This document shows positions 1 through 8,292 of a stretch of DNA of 64,000 nucleotides, one piece after another. The stretch covers positions 434,001-498,000 of the forward strand of contig JASBTM010000008.1 of assembly GCA_030148425.1 (NCBI GenBank). The letters are read 5' to 3'. The notes under the pieces were generated by a model that was not told the origin of the DNA, made no database searches, and saw only the letters and a list, made by a program, of their open reading frames with translations. The translations under genes were made by a program, and so were the position numbers. Origin of the DNA: Hyphomicrobium sp. (GTDB taxonomy: Bacteria; Pseudomonadota; Alphaproteobacteria; Rhizobiales; Hyphomicrobiaceae). Numbering within the stretch: the first letter of the stretch is position 1; each line of letters starts with the position of its first letter.

Positions 1-1
1 G

Positions 2-544
2 GGAAGCGGGCATTCCAATGCGACCCTCGATACCGTCGCTAAATTCTATTGCATCACGACGCTCGCGAAGGCCGGATCGCACGCCAGTTGCACAATCGAC
101 CGGTCCGTAACCGCTCCGTGTCCTGGAGAGCGCCGTGAGCTGCCAATCCCGGCAATTCTCAACGACAACGATAGCGACGGCGACCAGCCGAAAAATACGT
201 CTCCGCCGCCAATAGAAGGCCAGGGCCAAGCCAGCCACGTTCAACAGGAGCACGGGGCGCAAGAAGCAAACGTGCCTCCACCGCCGGCTGAACACCAAGC
301 GAGCGGACCGCCGCCCGGCCAACCGCCGCCGGATCAGGCCGCGAGCGAGCCTCCGCCGAAGACAGTTCAGGAAATGGTCGAGAAAAGCGCCCAGTCCGCC
401 GGAAACGGTATCAACGAGACTCAGAAGACTGCTGGCGCAGCCGCGAAGTCGGCGAGCACGGCCCTGGAGAAAGCGGGCTCCGCTGTTGGCGGCGCCGCTA
501 AGAGCTCCTGGCAGTGCCTCTCATCATTCTTCTCAAAATGCTGA
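2..544 (+). CDS. Hypothetical protein, 5' end cut by window
   Basis: The frame is open from the first complete codon to a TGA at 542-544, giving 180 visible residues, so the gene very probably starts upstream of the window; the GTG at 272 is only an internal candidate. The visible N-terminal part has three cysteines within about 25 residues (near residues 17-43). The middle (about residues 70-125) is rich in Pro, Gln and Glu. The C-terminal part is Ala/Ser/Lys-rich and looks helical, ending in a Phe-Phe-Ser-Lys-Cys terminus. I recognise no family. A secreted or surface-linked protein with a disordered linker is possible, but the missing N-terminus prevents testing for a signal peptide. Confidence 0.55.
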   Translation, partial: GSGHSNATLDTVAKFYCITTLAKAGSHASCTIDRSVTAPCPGERRELPIPAILNDNDSDGDQPKNTSPPPIEGQGQASHVQQEHGAQEANVPPPPAEHQASGPPPGQPPPDQAASEPPPKTVQEMVEKSAQSAGNGINETQKTAGAAAKSASTALEKAGSAVGGAAKSSWQCLSSFFSKC

Positions 545-593
545 GAGCATGCGCGAGACAACGATTTGATTTAGCTTCGCGGACGGCAAGGCT

Positions 594-866
594 TCAGTGG
601 ACGGAAGCCAGCCATTCGCGGGCCAATCGCTGCGCCCGAATAATCTGAGACTTACTCATGTCCCCGGCGACCTCGGACCGATAGCGTTTCGCTTCGTCAT
701 TGCCGCGTACAGCAGCGATGTTGAACCACTTATGCGCTTCGATCAGATCGACCGTTCCGTCGCGGCCGGTGCAATAGCTCAAGCCCAGCTCGAACAGAGC
801 GTCGGATTGATCGCCCTGAGCCGCGTATTCGAAAGTCTGCCGGGACAACACGTCCATGCGTGCCAT
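594..866 (-). CDS. Small Sel1-repeat protein
   Basis: Ninety-residue protein carrying one recognisable Sel1-type alpha/alpha repeat. Around residues 25-60 it shows the pattern Leu-Gly-x-x-Tyr followed by a Gly-rich turn, then Ala-x-x-Trp-Phe-x-x-Ala-Ala-x-x-Gly. Sel1 repeats are protein-interaction scaffolds; nothing shows an enzymatic role. I chose the ATG at 866 because a GGAG lies nine bases upstream; an in-frame ATG at 905 lacks such a site and would add a poorly conserved-looking leader. The gene converges with the truncated gene ending at 544. The partner is unknown. Confidence 0.7.
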   Translation of the reverse strand: MARMDVLSRQTFEYAAQGDQSDALFELGLSYCTGRDGTVDLIEAHKWFNIAAVRGNDEAKRYRSEVAGDMSKSQIIRAQRLAREWLASVH

Positions 867-1287
867 ATCTATGTACTCCAAATCGGCCGTTCGTTCACAC
901 CTCATGTCGAACGCAGCCGTGACATGCGCCCTACCAAACAGTCATCGTGGGCACCCCGAAACAATCGCAGGGCTTGGATGAAAACTCGTAAAAAGCCGAA
1001 CAAATTTGGGGTAATAGCCTAGTAAGCTTGCTTTACATCGCATTTCGGAATGGCCGAGATCGGCGCAATTTTTCCGCGGGCGGACAGGCGGTCATCGGCC
1101 GTTAAGAAGGGTTGCCACCAATTGGTAACCATGCTTCAAAAAGGCGTCCTGATGCGATCGCTGGAGCGACGGGGCTCACTGCGTTCAGCCAGGGTTCAGC
1201 CGAGTGCTGGTAACCATAAAATCACGGGCCAGATGGCCCATGCGTTCGAGGAGGGTTCAAGCCGCTGGCGCGGCTTGATGAGGGACA
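867..1287. other. Intergenic region, no supported gene
   Basis: About 420 bases between a divergent Sel1 gene and a lipoprotein gene. Open frames here overlap one another on both strands and none has a convincing start, composition or motif. The stretch near 995-1060 is AT-richer and may hold promoters for both sides, but I see no clear -35/-10 pair. A 16-base segment at 1218-1233 recurs inside the following gene. Confidence 0.4.
1218..1233 (+). repeat. 16-base direct repeat, mate at 1507-1522
   Basis: The sequence aaaatcacgggccaga occurs exactly at 1218-1233 and again at 1507-1522. The second copy encodes Lys-Ile-Thr-Gly-Gln near the C-terminus of the lipoprotein gene; the first lies upstream of that gene. 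The copies sit 289 bases apart and are not flanked by longer similarity that I can see. Confidence 0.8.
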
Positions 1288-1560
1288 ATGGTTCACGCGA
1301 TGGTTTGCCGCTCTTTGGCGGCTGTGGGCGTGCTCGCGCTCGCCGGATGCGCACAGGATGGCTCGCGGCCGGCGTTTATTGGTCTGTCGGACCTCGCCAG
1401 CAAAAGCCTCGCAGCGGAAGCTGCAGAGCCGCCGGTCAGCGAAGACACGCCTGGAGTTCTGCGCCACGTTCAATCGAACAAGGTCCTTGGCGCGATGGCA
1501 TTCCAGAAAATCACGGGCCAGACCGTCGATCCGGATAGCCTGCTCGGCCGCGGCGAATAG
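1288..1560 (+). CDS. Small predicted lipoprotein
   Basis: Ninety-residue protein with an N-terminal hydrophobic segment ending in Leu-Ala-Leu-Ala-Gly-Cys (Cys21), a good lipobox for signal peptidase II, followed by a short polar, Ala-rich mature part of about 70 residues. It should be lipid-anchored in the envelope. No further domain is recognised. An AGGGA lies only two bases before ATG 1288 and fourteen before an in-frame ATG at 1300, so the start is uncertain by four codons. The gene converges with the GST gene ending at 1579. Confidence 0.65.
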   Translation: MVHAMVCRSLAAVGVLALAGCAQDGSRPAFIGLSDLASKSLAAEAAEPPVSEDTPGVLRHVQSNKVLGAMAFQKITGQTVDPDSLLGRGE

Positions 1561-1578
1561 CAGCCGTTTTGGCTCCCG

Positions 1579-2229
1579 TTAGTCCTTCTTCAGCGACAAG
1601 CCTTTCTGTACTGCCGGCCGCGCTCCGACCGCACTCAGCCATCGCCCGACATTGGGATAGTCCTTGATATCGAGACCAAGGCTCTCCCACGCGCGCGCAA
1701 ACGGAAAGCAGGCGATATCGGCAATCGAGTAGCTTCCGGCAAGATAGTCCCGATCGCTCAAGCGCCGATCCATCACGCCGAACAGCCGCGCCATCTCCTT
1801 TGAAAAGCGCTCCATCGCGTAGGAAGCCTGTTCCGGCGGCTCGAGCCTAAAGCGAAAAATCTGCCCCGCGATCGGACCTAGCCCAGCGACCTGCCAGAAC
1901 AGCCATTGATCGACATCGGCCTTTGCCCGCTCGCTGGAAGGATAAAAGGCGCCGAACTTGCGCGCGAGATAATGCAGGATCGCTCCCGATTCAAAGATGG
2001 CGAGCTGTCTGCCATCAGGTCCGTCCGGATCGACGATAGCAGGCACCTTGTTATTCGGTGAAACGGCAAGAAACGCCGGATCAAACTGCTCGCCGCTTCT
2101 GAGGTCTACGAACTTCACGTGATAAGGCACGCCAAGTTCTTCGAGCATGATCGAAATCTTGAAGTTGTTCGGTGTGGGCCAGAAATAGAGCGTGATCGGC
2201 TCTTCGTCCCATTCGCCGTCGTCCTGCAT
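1579..2229 (-). CDS. Glutathione S-transferase family protein
   Basis: 216 residues, normal for a bacterial GST. The N-terminal thioredoxin-like half (about residues 10-95) has Thr-Pro-Asn-Asn-x-Lys at the glutathione site, a cis-Pro segment in Asn-Asn-Lys-Val-Pro-Ala-Ile, and Glu-Ser-Gly-Ala-Ile contacting the gamma-glutamyl moiety. The C-terminal helical half runs to the end. The pattern resembles the YfcG/YghU (Nu/Ure2-like) group, which often has disulfide-bond reductase activity rather than classic conjugation; that is family knowledge, not shown here. Nine bases separate its start from the end of the quinone oxidoreductase gene, so the two are likely co-transcribed. Confidence 0.85.
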   Translation of the reverse strand: MQDDGEWDEEPITLYFWPTPNNFKISIMLEELGVPYHVKFVDLRSGEQFDPAFLAVSPNNKVPAIVDPDGPDGRQLAIFESGAILHYLARKFGAFYPSSERAKADVDQWLFWQVAGLGPIAGQIFRFRLEPPEQASYAMERFSKEMARLFGVMDRRLSDRDYLAGSYSIADIACFPFARAWESLGLDIKDYPNVGRWLSAVGARPAVQKGLSLKKD

Positions 2230-2237
2230 TTCACTCC

Positions 2238-3206
2238 TCAGGGAACAAGAATAACGGAGCCCGTCGTTCGCCGGGCTTCGAGATCGCGATGCGCGTCCGC
2301 CGCGCGGGCAAGTGGATAGCGATGGTTCGCCGTGATCCGGATTTTCTTGCTCAGCACCATCTCGAATAGGTCTGTGGCGTTTTCTTCCAAATCCTGAGTT
2401 GTCGCCGTATAAGCCAAAATCGACGGGCGCGTGGCGAAAAGAGAGCCTTTAAGAGCCGTTAGCTCAAATGGGGGCACCGGCCCCGAAGAATTTCCGAACG
2501 ATACCCAAAGTCCCCGGGGTCTGAGGCAATCGAGCGACTTCGGAAAGGTATCCTTGCCGACGGAATCGTAAACGACATCGCATCCCTTGCCGTCCGTTAA
2601 CGTCCGCACGCGCGCCACGAAATCTTCGCGCTTCGTATTGATGACATGCGTGCAGCCGTTCTCGCGAGCAAGTTCGCCTTTCTCGTCCGAACTCACCGTC
2701 CCGATCATCGTTGCCCCGAGTGCGCGCGCCCACTGGCAGGCGATAAGCCCCACGCCCCCCGCGGCCGCGTGAAACAGCAATGTTGTGCCCGCATCGACCG
2801 GATAGACCTGCCGAAGCAGAGAACGCACCGTCATTCCACGAAGCAGCATCGAAGCCGCCAATTCATAATCTATTCCGTCCGGAAGCTTGACGAGCCGATC
2901 CGCCGGAACCACCCGAACGTCCGCATAAGCACCCAACGGGCCGGCATACGCGACCCTGTCACCCGTTTTCAGCCTTTCGACGCCCGGACCGACACCGATA
3001 ACCTCCCCGGCCCCTTCGGATCCGATCGTCGCAGGAAGGCTCGGCAGCTTGTAGAGGCCCGTTCGGTGATAAATATCGATGTAATTGACCCCGATCGCGT
3101 GCTGTCGAAGCAGCACTTCGCCCGGACCGGGTGACGGCAGCGCCATCTCTTCATAGACCAGGGCCTCAGGGCCTCCATGCGCGTGCAGGCGGACGGAATG
3201 TGGCAT
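2238..3206 (-). CDS. NADPH:quinone oxidoreductase (zinc-free MDR family)
   Basis: 322 residues from the ATG at 3206, preceded by GAGGA seven bases upstream; an upstream ATG at 3287 adds an unlikely leader. The GroES-like domain is N-terminal and the Rossmann domain begins near residue 140, with the nucleotide fingerprint Ala-Ala-Ala-Gly-Gly-Val-Gly. No structural-zinc cysteine set is visible, which fits QOR-type members of the medium-chain dehydrogenase superfamily that reduce quinones with NADPH. It probably forms a detoxification pair with the GST gene just downstream. The physiological quinone cannot be read from sequence. Confidence 0.87.
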   Translation of the reverse strand: MPHSVRLHAHGGPEALVYEEMALPSPGPGEVLLRQHAIGVNYIDIYHRTGLYKLPSLPATIGSEGAGEVIGVGPGVERLKTGDRVAYAGPLGAYADVRVVPADRLVKLPDGIDYELAASMLLRGMTVRSLLRQVYPVDAGTTLLFHAAAGGVGLIACQWARALGATMIGTVSSDEKGELARENGCTHVINTKREDFVARVRTLTDGKGCDVVYDSVGKDTFPKSLDCLRPRGLWVSFGNSSGPVPPFELTALKGSLFATRPSILAYTATTQDLEENATDLFEMVLSKKIRITANHRYPLARAADAHRDLEARRTTGSVILVP

Positions 3207-3362
3207 GTGACGGTCCTCTTCGAATGAACTGTGGATCAAGTGATGCCGTTTCGTCGCGAATCTCGCTAGGCCCTTGACCGGGGCCACAACTTAAATCGCC
3301 CGCCGCCACGAGGCTGCCATGCTGACTTTCTACCGGCAGATGAAACGAAAACGGATACCGTC

Positions 3363-3821
3363 TTGCCCAGCCCCAAATATGAACCGCGCCCGAGAAAGCC
3401 GAATACCTCGTTAGCGCTGGTCCTCGCCACGTTGGCACTCGGCGGCTGTGCAGGAAACGAAGCCGCGTTGGGCGATCCGGCGCGCGGGCTGAAGTGCGTC
3501 GATGACAGCAACGTGTGCATAAGCCAGCGAAAGATGGTCTACGATTCTTATATGGCCGACCCGTCGCGGGCGTGGGTGAAGCAGCAACCAGGGCCTCATG
3601 AATACGCGTCTGGCGTACGCCTCATGGCACTGAGCAAAAAGCGCAAAGAACTCACATGCAGCGAGCTGGCCCACGGCAAGGCAGAAGCGGACCGTGGCCC
3701 GGCCGCATTGAGCGGCGGAGCCTATATCGGCTTGACATCGGGACAGGTTGCGAGAGCCGCAATGCTCTCACGTGAGGTGTCCCGCGAACTTGCCCAGGAG
3801 ATCGCGCGGCGGTGTCGCTGA
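3363..3821 (+). CDS. Predicted lipoprotein of unknown function
   Basis: 152 residues from a TTG at 3363. The two upstream ATGs at 3319 and 3340 are in another frame, so TTG is the best available start. A basic N-terminus is followed by a hydrophobic stretch ending in Leu-Ala-Leu-Gly-Gly-Cys (Cys29), a good lipobox. The mature part has further cysteines near residues 45, 52, 99 and 151, possibly disulfide-bonded in the periplasm. No family is recognised. It is divergent from the quinone oxidoreductase gene across about 155 bases. Confidence 0.65.
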   Translation: MPSPKYEPRPRKPNTSLALVLATLALGGCAGNEAALGDPARGLKCVDDSNVCISQRKMVYDSYMADPSRAWVKQQPGPHEYASGVRLMALSKKRKELTCSELAHGKAEADRGPAALSGGAYIGLTSGQVARAAMLSREVSRELAQEIARRCR

Positions 3822-3915
3822 AGACTTGAAGCAGACAGTGGGCTTCCCATTTTGCCCAGACGGCGTTTCTGTCCTGCCTGCCAATAATAATAATCTCTAA
3901 TTGGAAAGCCTCCGA

Positions 3916-4470
3916 ATGAGCGTGCAGGAATTCGTAGACGCTACCGTCACCTTCGTAAGAGCGCATGAAGCCTGGGCTATTCCGATCGCGTTCGGCGTGG
4001 CTTTTCTCGAAAGCTTTTGCTTCCTTTCGATCCTCTGGCCTGGCACCGCCATTCTGGTTGGTATCTCGGCACTGCTTGCGAGTAGCGGAGTCGAACTGAG
4101 CGTGTTGTGGCCGGCGATCGTTGCAGCCGGCGTCGGAGGCTCTTTCGGTTACGCCCTATCGTACTGGATCGGCCTCTATTACAAGGACGGCATTCGCGAA
4201 TTGTGGCCATTCAATCGCCACCCGGCGATGGTCGACAGCGGACAAGCGTTCTTCGATCGATGGGGAGCGTTGAGCGTCTTTTTCGGCCATTTCTTCGGAC
4301 CGGTCCGCGCCATCATTCCGGTAATCGCAGGGATGTACGCTTTGCCGCAGTGGCAGTTTCAGATTGCGAACATTGTTTCTGCGTTCATCTGGGCGGCGGG
4401 CATCATCGCCCCGTCATACTTCGGTTTCGGTTACTTTTTAGGCGCAGATACCACCCCGGCAGGCCCCTGA
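3916..4470 (+). CDS. DedA family membrane protein
   Basis: 184 residues from ATG 3916, chosen over the TTG at 3901. Several hydrophobic segments (about residues 20-50, 60-85, 125-150 and 155-178) and the family pattern Phe-Gly-His-Phe-Phe-Gly-Pro-Val-Arg-Ala-x-x-Pro-x-x-Ala-Gly near residues 120-138 identify a DedA/SNARE-associated protein. DedA proteins are proton-motive-force-dependent membrane proteins, and several recycle undecaprenyl phosphate or flip phospholipids; which applies here is unknown. It is shorter than Escherichia coli DedA but keeps the conserved Arg and Pro. Confidence 0.85.
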   Translation: MSVQEFVDATVTFVRAHEAWAIPIAFGVAFLESFCFLSILWPGTAILVGISALLASSGVELSVLWPAIVAAGVGGSFGYALSYWIGLYYKDGIRELWPFNRHPAMVDSGQAFFDRWGALSVFFGHFFGPVRAIIPVIAGMYALPQWQFQIANIVSAFIWAAGIIAPSYFGFGYFLGADTTPAGP

Positions 4471-4580
4471 TGCAGGCCGAGCTTGCGCGAATAACCGCGA
4501 TCCCTTAGAGGAACGCTTTCGCGCCGCGCCAGTCCGCGGCCATCGGATCAATCCTTTCCAGGCATCGAGGCCATCTTTCC

Positions 4581-4745
4581 ATGTCGAAGACGTCGTTGAA
4601 GAATATCCAGAAGCAGAAGAAGAAGGCCCGCCGCACCATCGGTCGCCCGGCGCAGACGCGCATCCAGGGCAACACCCCCGCCGTGCGCAAGCGCCTCAAG
4701 AAGCTTTCGGGCATCACCCGCGCGAAGAAGGCGGCATCGGCCTGA
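4581..4745 (+). CDS. Very basic 54-residue small ORF
   Basis: Translation from ATG 4581 to TGA 4743-4745 gives 54 residues, about 20 of them Lys or Arg, with almost no acidic residues. Nearly every third codon position is G or C, unlike a random frame. A GAGG lies nine bases before the ATG. Composition suggests a nucleic-acid-binding or ribosome-associated protein, reminiscent of short histone-like tails; a Gly-Arg-Pro triplet near residue 21 recalls an AT-hook core but is not proof. A longer frame on the opposite strand over the same bases is Arg/Phe-rich and looks like its shadow. I recognise no family. Confidence 0.55.
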   Translation: MSKTSLKNIQKQKKKARRTIGRPAQTRIQGNTPAVRKRLKKLSGITRAKKAASA

Positions 4746-4820
4746 CATCGGGCCGACGCTTTCCTACCCCAATCTACCTTCAAATGCCGGCGCATTGCGA
4801 AGACATGAGCATCAAAACCC

Positions 4821-6185
4821 ATGGCTCCAGCGCTTTATCCGCCGACGATCGTGCCGCCGGCGCGCCCTCTGCCCCTGCTCTCCTTTTTGCGGCGTTTCAT
4901 CCGCAATCCGCTGCGGGCTATTCCTCAATCGGTTTATGAGGAACCGGTCGTCACCTACGGCAAGAAGCGCCCGCTTCTTGCTTGGGTGACCGATCCTGCG
5001 CTCATCGAGACAATCCTCGTCAAGAACTCCGAGCAGTTCCCAAAGACGAGCCTCGATCGCCGCGTCCTAACGCCCATCGTCGGTAACGGCCTGCTGACAA
5101 CCGAAGGGGACAGCTGGCGCTGGCAGCGAAAACTCGCAAGCCCGCCCTTTCGTCATACGGAGTTGCTGAGCTACGTCCCCGCCATGGCTGAGGCCGCCGT
5201 GGAACGCGTCCGGCAATGGCGCGACCACGGCCGTGCGCCGTTTGCCACCGACATCGAAGCCGCGATGACGGACGTAACGTTCAACGTCGTCGCGCGTACG
5301 ATCCTGGCCGGTGTCCGCACGGCCGAAGGCGACGCCATCAAACGCACGAGCCGCGCTTACCTCGATCCGATCTCCTGGGAAGTGGCTGCATCGATGCTGC
5401 GGTATCCGGAAACGTATTGGCATCCGGGCAAGGCGCGCATGCGCCGCTCAGCGACCGAGCTTCGATCTATCATGCGCGCCCTGGTGGCCGAGCGTCGCCG
5501 AGACACATCTCCCGGCAATGATCTCATTGCCCGGATGCTCGCGGCCAAGGATCCGGAAACGGGTGAGCCCATGCCGGAGGAGATGATCGCCGACAATCTC
5601 GCGACGTTCCTCTTCGCTGGACACGAGACGACCGCCAAGGCGCTGACCTGGACGCTCTACATTCTCTCTCGCGCCCCCGACTGGCAGGATCGACTGCGTA
5701 GCGAGATTTCGTCGGTCATCGGCGATCGGCCCATCACCTCCGATGCTATCGGCAAGCTTCCGACGGTATCGCGCGTGCTGAAAGAAGCGATGCGCCTCTA
5801 TCCGCCCGCTCCGGTGATGACGAGGATCACGACCGGGGAAGTAAGCCTCGGCGGCAAAACACTTCCGAAATCGACGCTGATCGTCCTGCCGATTTTTATC
5901 ATCCATCGCCATCGCGCGCTTTGGGACGATCCCAACCGTTTCGATCCCGATCGCTTCTTGCCCGAGAGGGAAGCGCGTTACCCGCGGACGCAGTTCATGC
6001 CGTTCGGATACGGGCAGCGGATCTGCATCGGCTCATCGTTCGCCATGCTGGAGGCGACGGCCATTCTCGCGACGCTGCTCCAAAACGCGCGCTTCGAATG
6101 GGATGGCAAGCATGTCCCCGAGCCCGTCAGCCGCGTCACGCTCCGCCCCAAAGGCGGCATGCCGCTGATCGTCCGGCCGCTTTAA
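4821..6185 (+). CDS. Cytochrome P450
   Basis: 454 residues, a full-length bacterial P450. The oxygen-activating I-helix motif Ala-Gly-His-Glu-Thr-Thr is at residues 266-271. The ExxR pair is Glu322/Arg325, and the haem-binding loop Phe-Gly-Tyr-Gly-Gln-Arg-Ile-Cys-Ile-Gly carries the axial ligand Cys402. There is no fused reductase and no neighbouring ferredoxin, so the redox partner is encoded elsewhere. A Pro-rich N-terminus without a clear membrane anchor suggests a soluble enzyme. It resembles class-I P450s of fatty-acid or terpenoid type, but the substrate cannot be inferred. It starts 75 bases after the basic small ORF. Confidence 0.93.
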   Translation: MAPALYPPTIVPPARPLPLLSFLRRFIRNPLRAIPQSVYEEPVVTYGKKRPLLAWVTDPALIETILVKNSEQFPKTSLDRRVLTPIVGNGLLTTEGDSWRWQRKLASPPFRHTELLSYVPAMAEAAVERVRQWRDHGRAPFATDIEAAMTDVTFNVVARTILAGVRTAEGDAIKRTSRAYLDPISWEVAASMLRYPETYWHPGKARMRRSATELRSIMRALVAERRRDTSPGNDLIARMLAAKDPETGEPMPEEMIADNLATFLFAGHETTAKALTWTLYILSRAPDWQDRLRSEISSVIGDRPITSDAIGKLPTVSRVLKEAMRLYPPAPVMTRITTGEVSLGGKTLPKSTLIVLPIFIIHRHRALWDDPNRFDPDRFLPEREARYPRTQFMPFGYGQRICIGSSFAMLEATAILATLLQNARFEWDGKHVPEPVSRVTLRPKGGMPLIVRPL

Positions 6186-6321
6186 CGGCTCATTCACTAA
6201 AGTTACCGAGGTCCGAAATTCCCACCCGCATTTTTAGGCGGCGCGTGAGCGCGACCTAAAACAATCAGCGGTATGCTTTGTCGCATCTCGAATGACGCCT
6301 CCAAAGGAGAGGCTAACAACA

Positions 6322-6471
6322 ATGACAAAAGCGGCTTACGTGGTGGCGGCAATCGTCCCGTTCGGTCTGGTCTTTTTGGCGTGCGTCGGCATCGCCCATG
6401 TCGCGATGGTCGGCATCCGCGAACGAAGGGCCAAGCGCGCAGCCCTTCAGAAAGCGTCTCCGGCCCGCTAA
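6322..6471 (+). CDS. Single-pass 49-residue membrane protein
   Basis: ATG 6322 to TAA 6469-6471 encodes 49 residues with a strong AAAGGAGAGG site about ten bases upstream. Residues 5-29 form one hydrophobic helix (Val, Ala, Ile, Phe, Leu), followed by a short Arg/Lys-rich tail, so the C-terminus probably faces the cytoplasm. The size and layout are typical of small regulatory or complex-stabilising membrane proteins. No family is recognised. It converges with gatB, whose stop lies five bases beyond its own. Confidence 0.65.
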   Translation: MTKAAYVVAAIVPFGLVFLACVGIAHVAMVGIRERRAKRAALQKASPAR

Positions 6472-6475
6472 GGCC

Positions 6476-7957
6476 TCAGAGGCCGAGCTTGGCTTTCAGG
6501 ATGTCGTTGACTGCAGCCGGGTTCGCCTTGCCGCCCGTCGATTTCATCACCTGACCGACGAACCAGCCCAGCATCGACGGCTTCGCCTTCGCCTGCTCGA
6601 CCTTGTCGGGATTTGCGGCGATGACGGCATCGACGGCCTTTTCGATAGCGCCGGTGTCCGTCACCTGCTTCATGCCGCGCTTTTCTACGATGTCCGCCGG
6701 ATCGCCGCCCTCGGTCCAGACAATCTCGAACAGATCCTTGGCGATCTTGCCCGAGATGGCGTTTGACCCGATGAGATCGACGATACCGCCGAGCTGTCCT
6801 GCCGAAACAGGACTGTCCTCGATGGCCTTGCCTTCCTTGTTCAGGCGCCCGAACAACTCATTGATGACCCAGTTCGCGGCGAGCTTCCCATCGCGGCCCT
6901 TGGCGACGGTCTCGAAGTAATCGGCCGAAGACCGCTCCGCGACCAGCACGTCAGCGTCATAGCCCGAAAGCCCGAAGCTCTTCATAAAGCGCGCGCGCTT
7001 TTCATCCGGCAATTCCGGAAGGCCCGACTGCAATTCGTCGACGTAGCTCTGCGTGAATTCAAGCGGAAGCAGATCGGGATCGGGGAAATAGCGATAATCG
7101 TGCGCTTCTTCCTTCGAACGCATCGACCGCGTCTCGCCCTTTCCGGAATCGAACAGCCGCGTCTCCTGGTTGATCTTGCCGCCGTCCTCGATGATGTCGA
7201 TCTGACGGCGCGCCTCGTACTCGATCGCCTGACCGATGAACCGGATCGAGTTGACGTTCTTGATTTCGCAGCGCGTGCCGAGCTTGTCGCCGGGCTTCCT
7301 CACGGAGACGTTGACGTCGGCCCGAAGGTTGCCCTTCTCCATGTCGCCGTCGGACGTGCCGAGATACCGCAAGATCGTGCGCAGCTTGGTGACGTAGGCC
7401 TGCGCCTGTTTCGACGAACGAAGATCCGGGCGCGAGACGATCTCCATCAGTGCCACGCCCGAGCGATTGAGATCGACGTAGGAATAATCGGGATGCTGGT
7501 CGTGCAGCGACTTACCGGCATCCTGCTCGAGATGAAGCCGCTCGACGCCGATCTTCAGCAACTCGCCGTCGACCTCGATCTCGATCTCGCCCTCGCCGAC
7601 GATCGGCTGCTTGTACTGCGAGATCTGATAGCCCTGCGGCAGATCCGGATAGAAATAGTTCTTCCGATCGAAAACGCTCTTCAGGTTGATCTGCGCCTTG
7701 AGGCCAAGTCCCGTGCGAATTGCCTGGGCGATGCACTCGCGATTGATCACCGGCAGCATGCCCGGCATCGCCGCATCGACGAGCGAAACATGGCTGTTCG
7801 GCTCAGCACCAAAGCCTGTCGACGAGCCCGAGAACAGCTTCGATTTGGAGGCGACCTGAGCGTGAACCTCCAAGCCGATGATGACTTCCCAGTCGCCGGT
7901 CGCGCCGGCAATGAGGTTCTTGGATGTCGGCTTTTCAGCGATTTTCTGAGAGCTCAT
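6476..7957 (-). CDS. gatB: Asp-tRNA(Asn)/Glu-tRNA(Gln) amidotransferase subunit B
   Basis: 493 residues, full length. GatB binds the misacylated tRNA and phosphorylates its glutamate or aspartate so that GatA-derived ammonia can amidate it. The start shows the conserved Gly-Leu-Glu-Val-His-Ala-Gln and Ser-Lys-Leu-Phe-Ser segments. The middle has Asp-x-Asn-Arg-Ser-Gly-x-Pro/Ala-Leu, and the C-terminal YqeY-like helical tail follows (about residues 345-493). Its ATG overlaps the stop of the upstream membrane-protein gene by four bases (7954-7957), indicating translational coupling. The gatC-gatA-gatB set suggests this organism lacks one or both of glutaminyl- and asparaginyl-tRNA synthetase. 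Confidence 0.96.
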   Translation of the reverse strand: MSSQKIAEKPTSKNLIAGATGDWEVIIGLEVHAQVASKSKLFSGSSTGFGAEPNSHVSLVDAAMPGMLPVINRECIAQAIRTGLGLKAQINLKSVFDRKNYFYPDLPQGYQISQYKQPIVGEGEIEIEVDGELLKIGVERLHLEQDAGKSLHDQHPDYSYVDLNRSGVALMEIVSRPDLRSSKQAQAYVTKLRTILRYLGTSDGDMEKGNLRADVNVSVRKPGDKLGTRCEIKNVNSIRFIGQAIEYEARRQIDIIEDGGKINQETRLFDSGKGETRSMRSKEEAHDYRYFPDPDLLPLEFTQSYVDELQSGLPELPDEKRARFMKSFGLSGYDADVLVAERSSADYFETVAKGRDGKLAANWVINELFGRLNKEGKAIEDSPVSAGQLGGIVDLIGSNAISGKIAKDLFEIVWTEGGDPADIVEKRGMKQVTDTGAIEKAVDAVIAANPDKVEQAKAKPSMLGWFVGQVMKSTGGKANPAAVNDILKAKLGL

Positions 7958-8292
7958 TTCTCGCCTCCGGTCCGTGCCTTCAGAGCATACCCGATAGCTG
8001 CATAAACAAATCCGGCCACTAGCGACACGATGAACACGCCGACAACGGCGCGTGCGAGCGTCGGCGCATCGAGAATACGAAACAGCGTCGCGATATAAAG
8101 CAGCGCAACGCCCGCCATTGCCCCGCCGAATCCCGCAATCAGAATCTTTGATCTCTCGTTGGCGCGCTGACCAAGCATGTAGGCAACGATGATCGTCGCC
8201 GGATTGAGGATGCCATAAAGAAGGACTTCGGCCAAAGGCACATCGGGCTGGAAATCAGGTCCCACCGTTTGCTCCGGGCTTCTGGGCGACAT
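7954..8292 (-). CDS. Small membrane protein within the gat operon
   Basis: 112 residues with three probable transmembrane helices (about 24-42, 48-70 and 80-105). The N-terminus is short and polar, and the last residues are Lys/Gly-rich. It overlaps the chorismate-mutase-like gene upstream by 38 bases and gatB downstream by four, so it is certainly co-translated with them. I recognise no function; linkage to amidotransferase genes need not imply a role in translation. Confidence 0.75.
   Translation of the reverse strand: MSPRSPEQTVGPDFQPDVPLAEVLLYGILNPATIIVAYMLGQRANERSKILIAGFGGAMAGVALLYIATLFRILDAPTLARAVVGVFIVSLVAGFVYAAIGYALKARTGGEK

Noticed and set aside
1050-1538. 162-codon plus-strand frame overlapping the small lipoprotein gene
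   Set aside because: Arg/Gly/Trp-rich random-looking sequence. The overlapping frame from 1288 has a proper lipobox signal peptide.
4505-4822. 105-codon minus-strand frame over the basic small ORF
   Set aside because: Phe/Arg/Cys-rich and mirrors the Lys-rich AAG codons of the plus strand (CTT/TTC). The plus-strand frame has better codon bias and a ribosome-binding site.
7100-8005. 301-codon open frame on the plus strand opposite gatB
   Set aside because: Asp/Arg/Leu-rich reverse-frame translation without recognisable domains.
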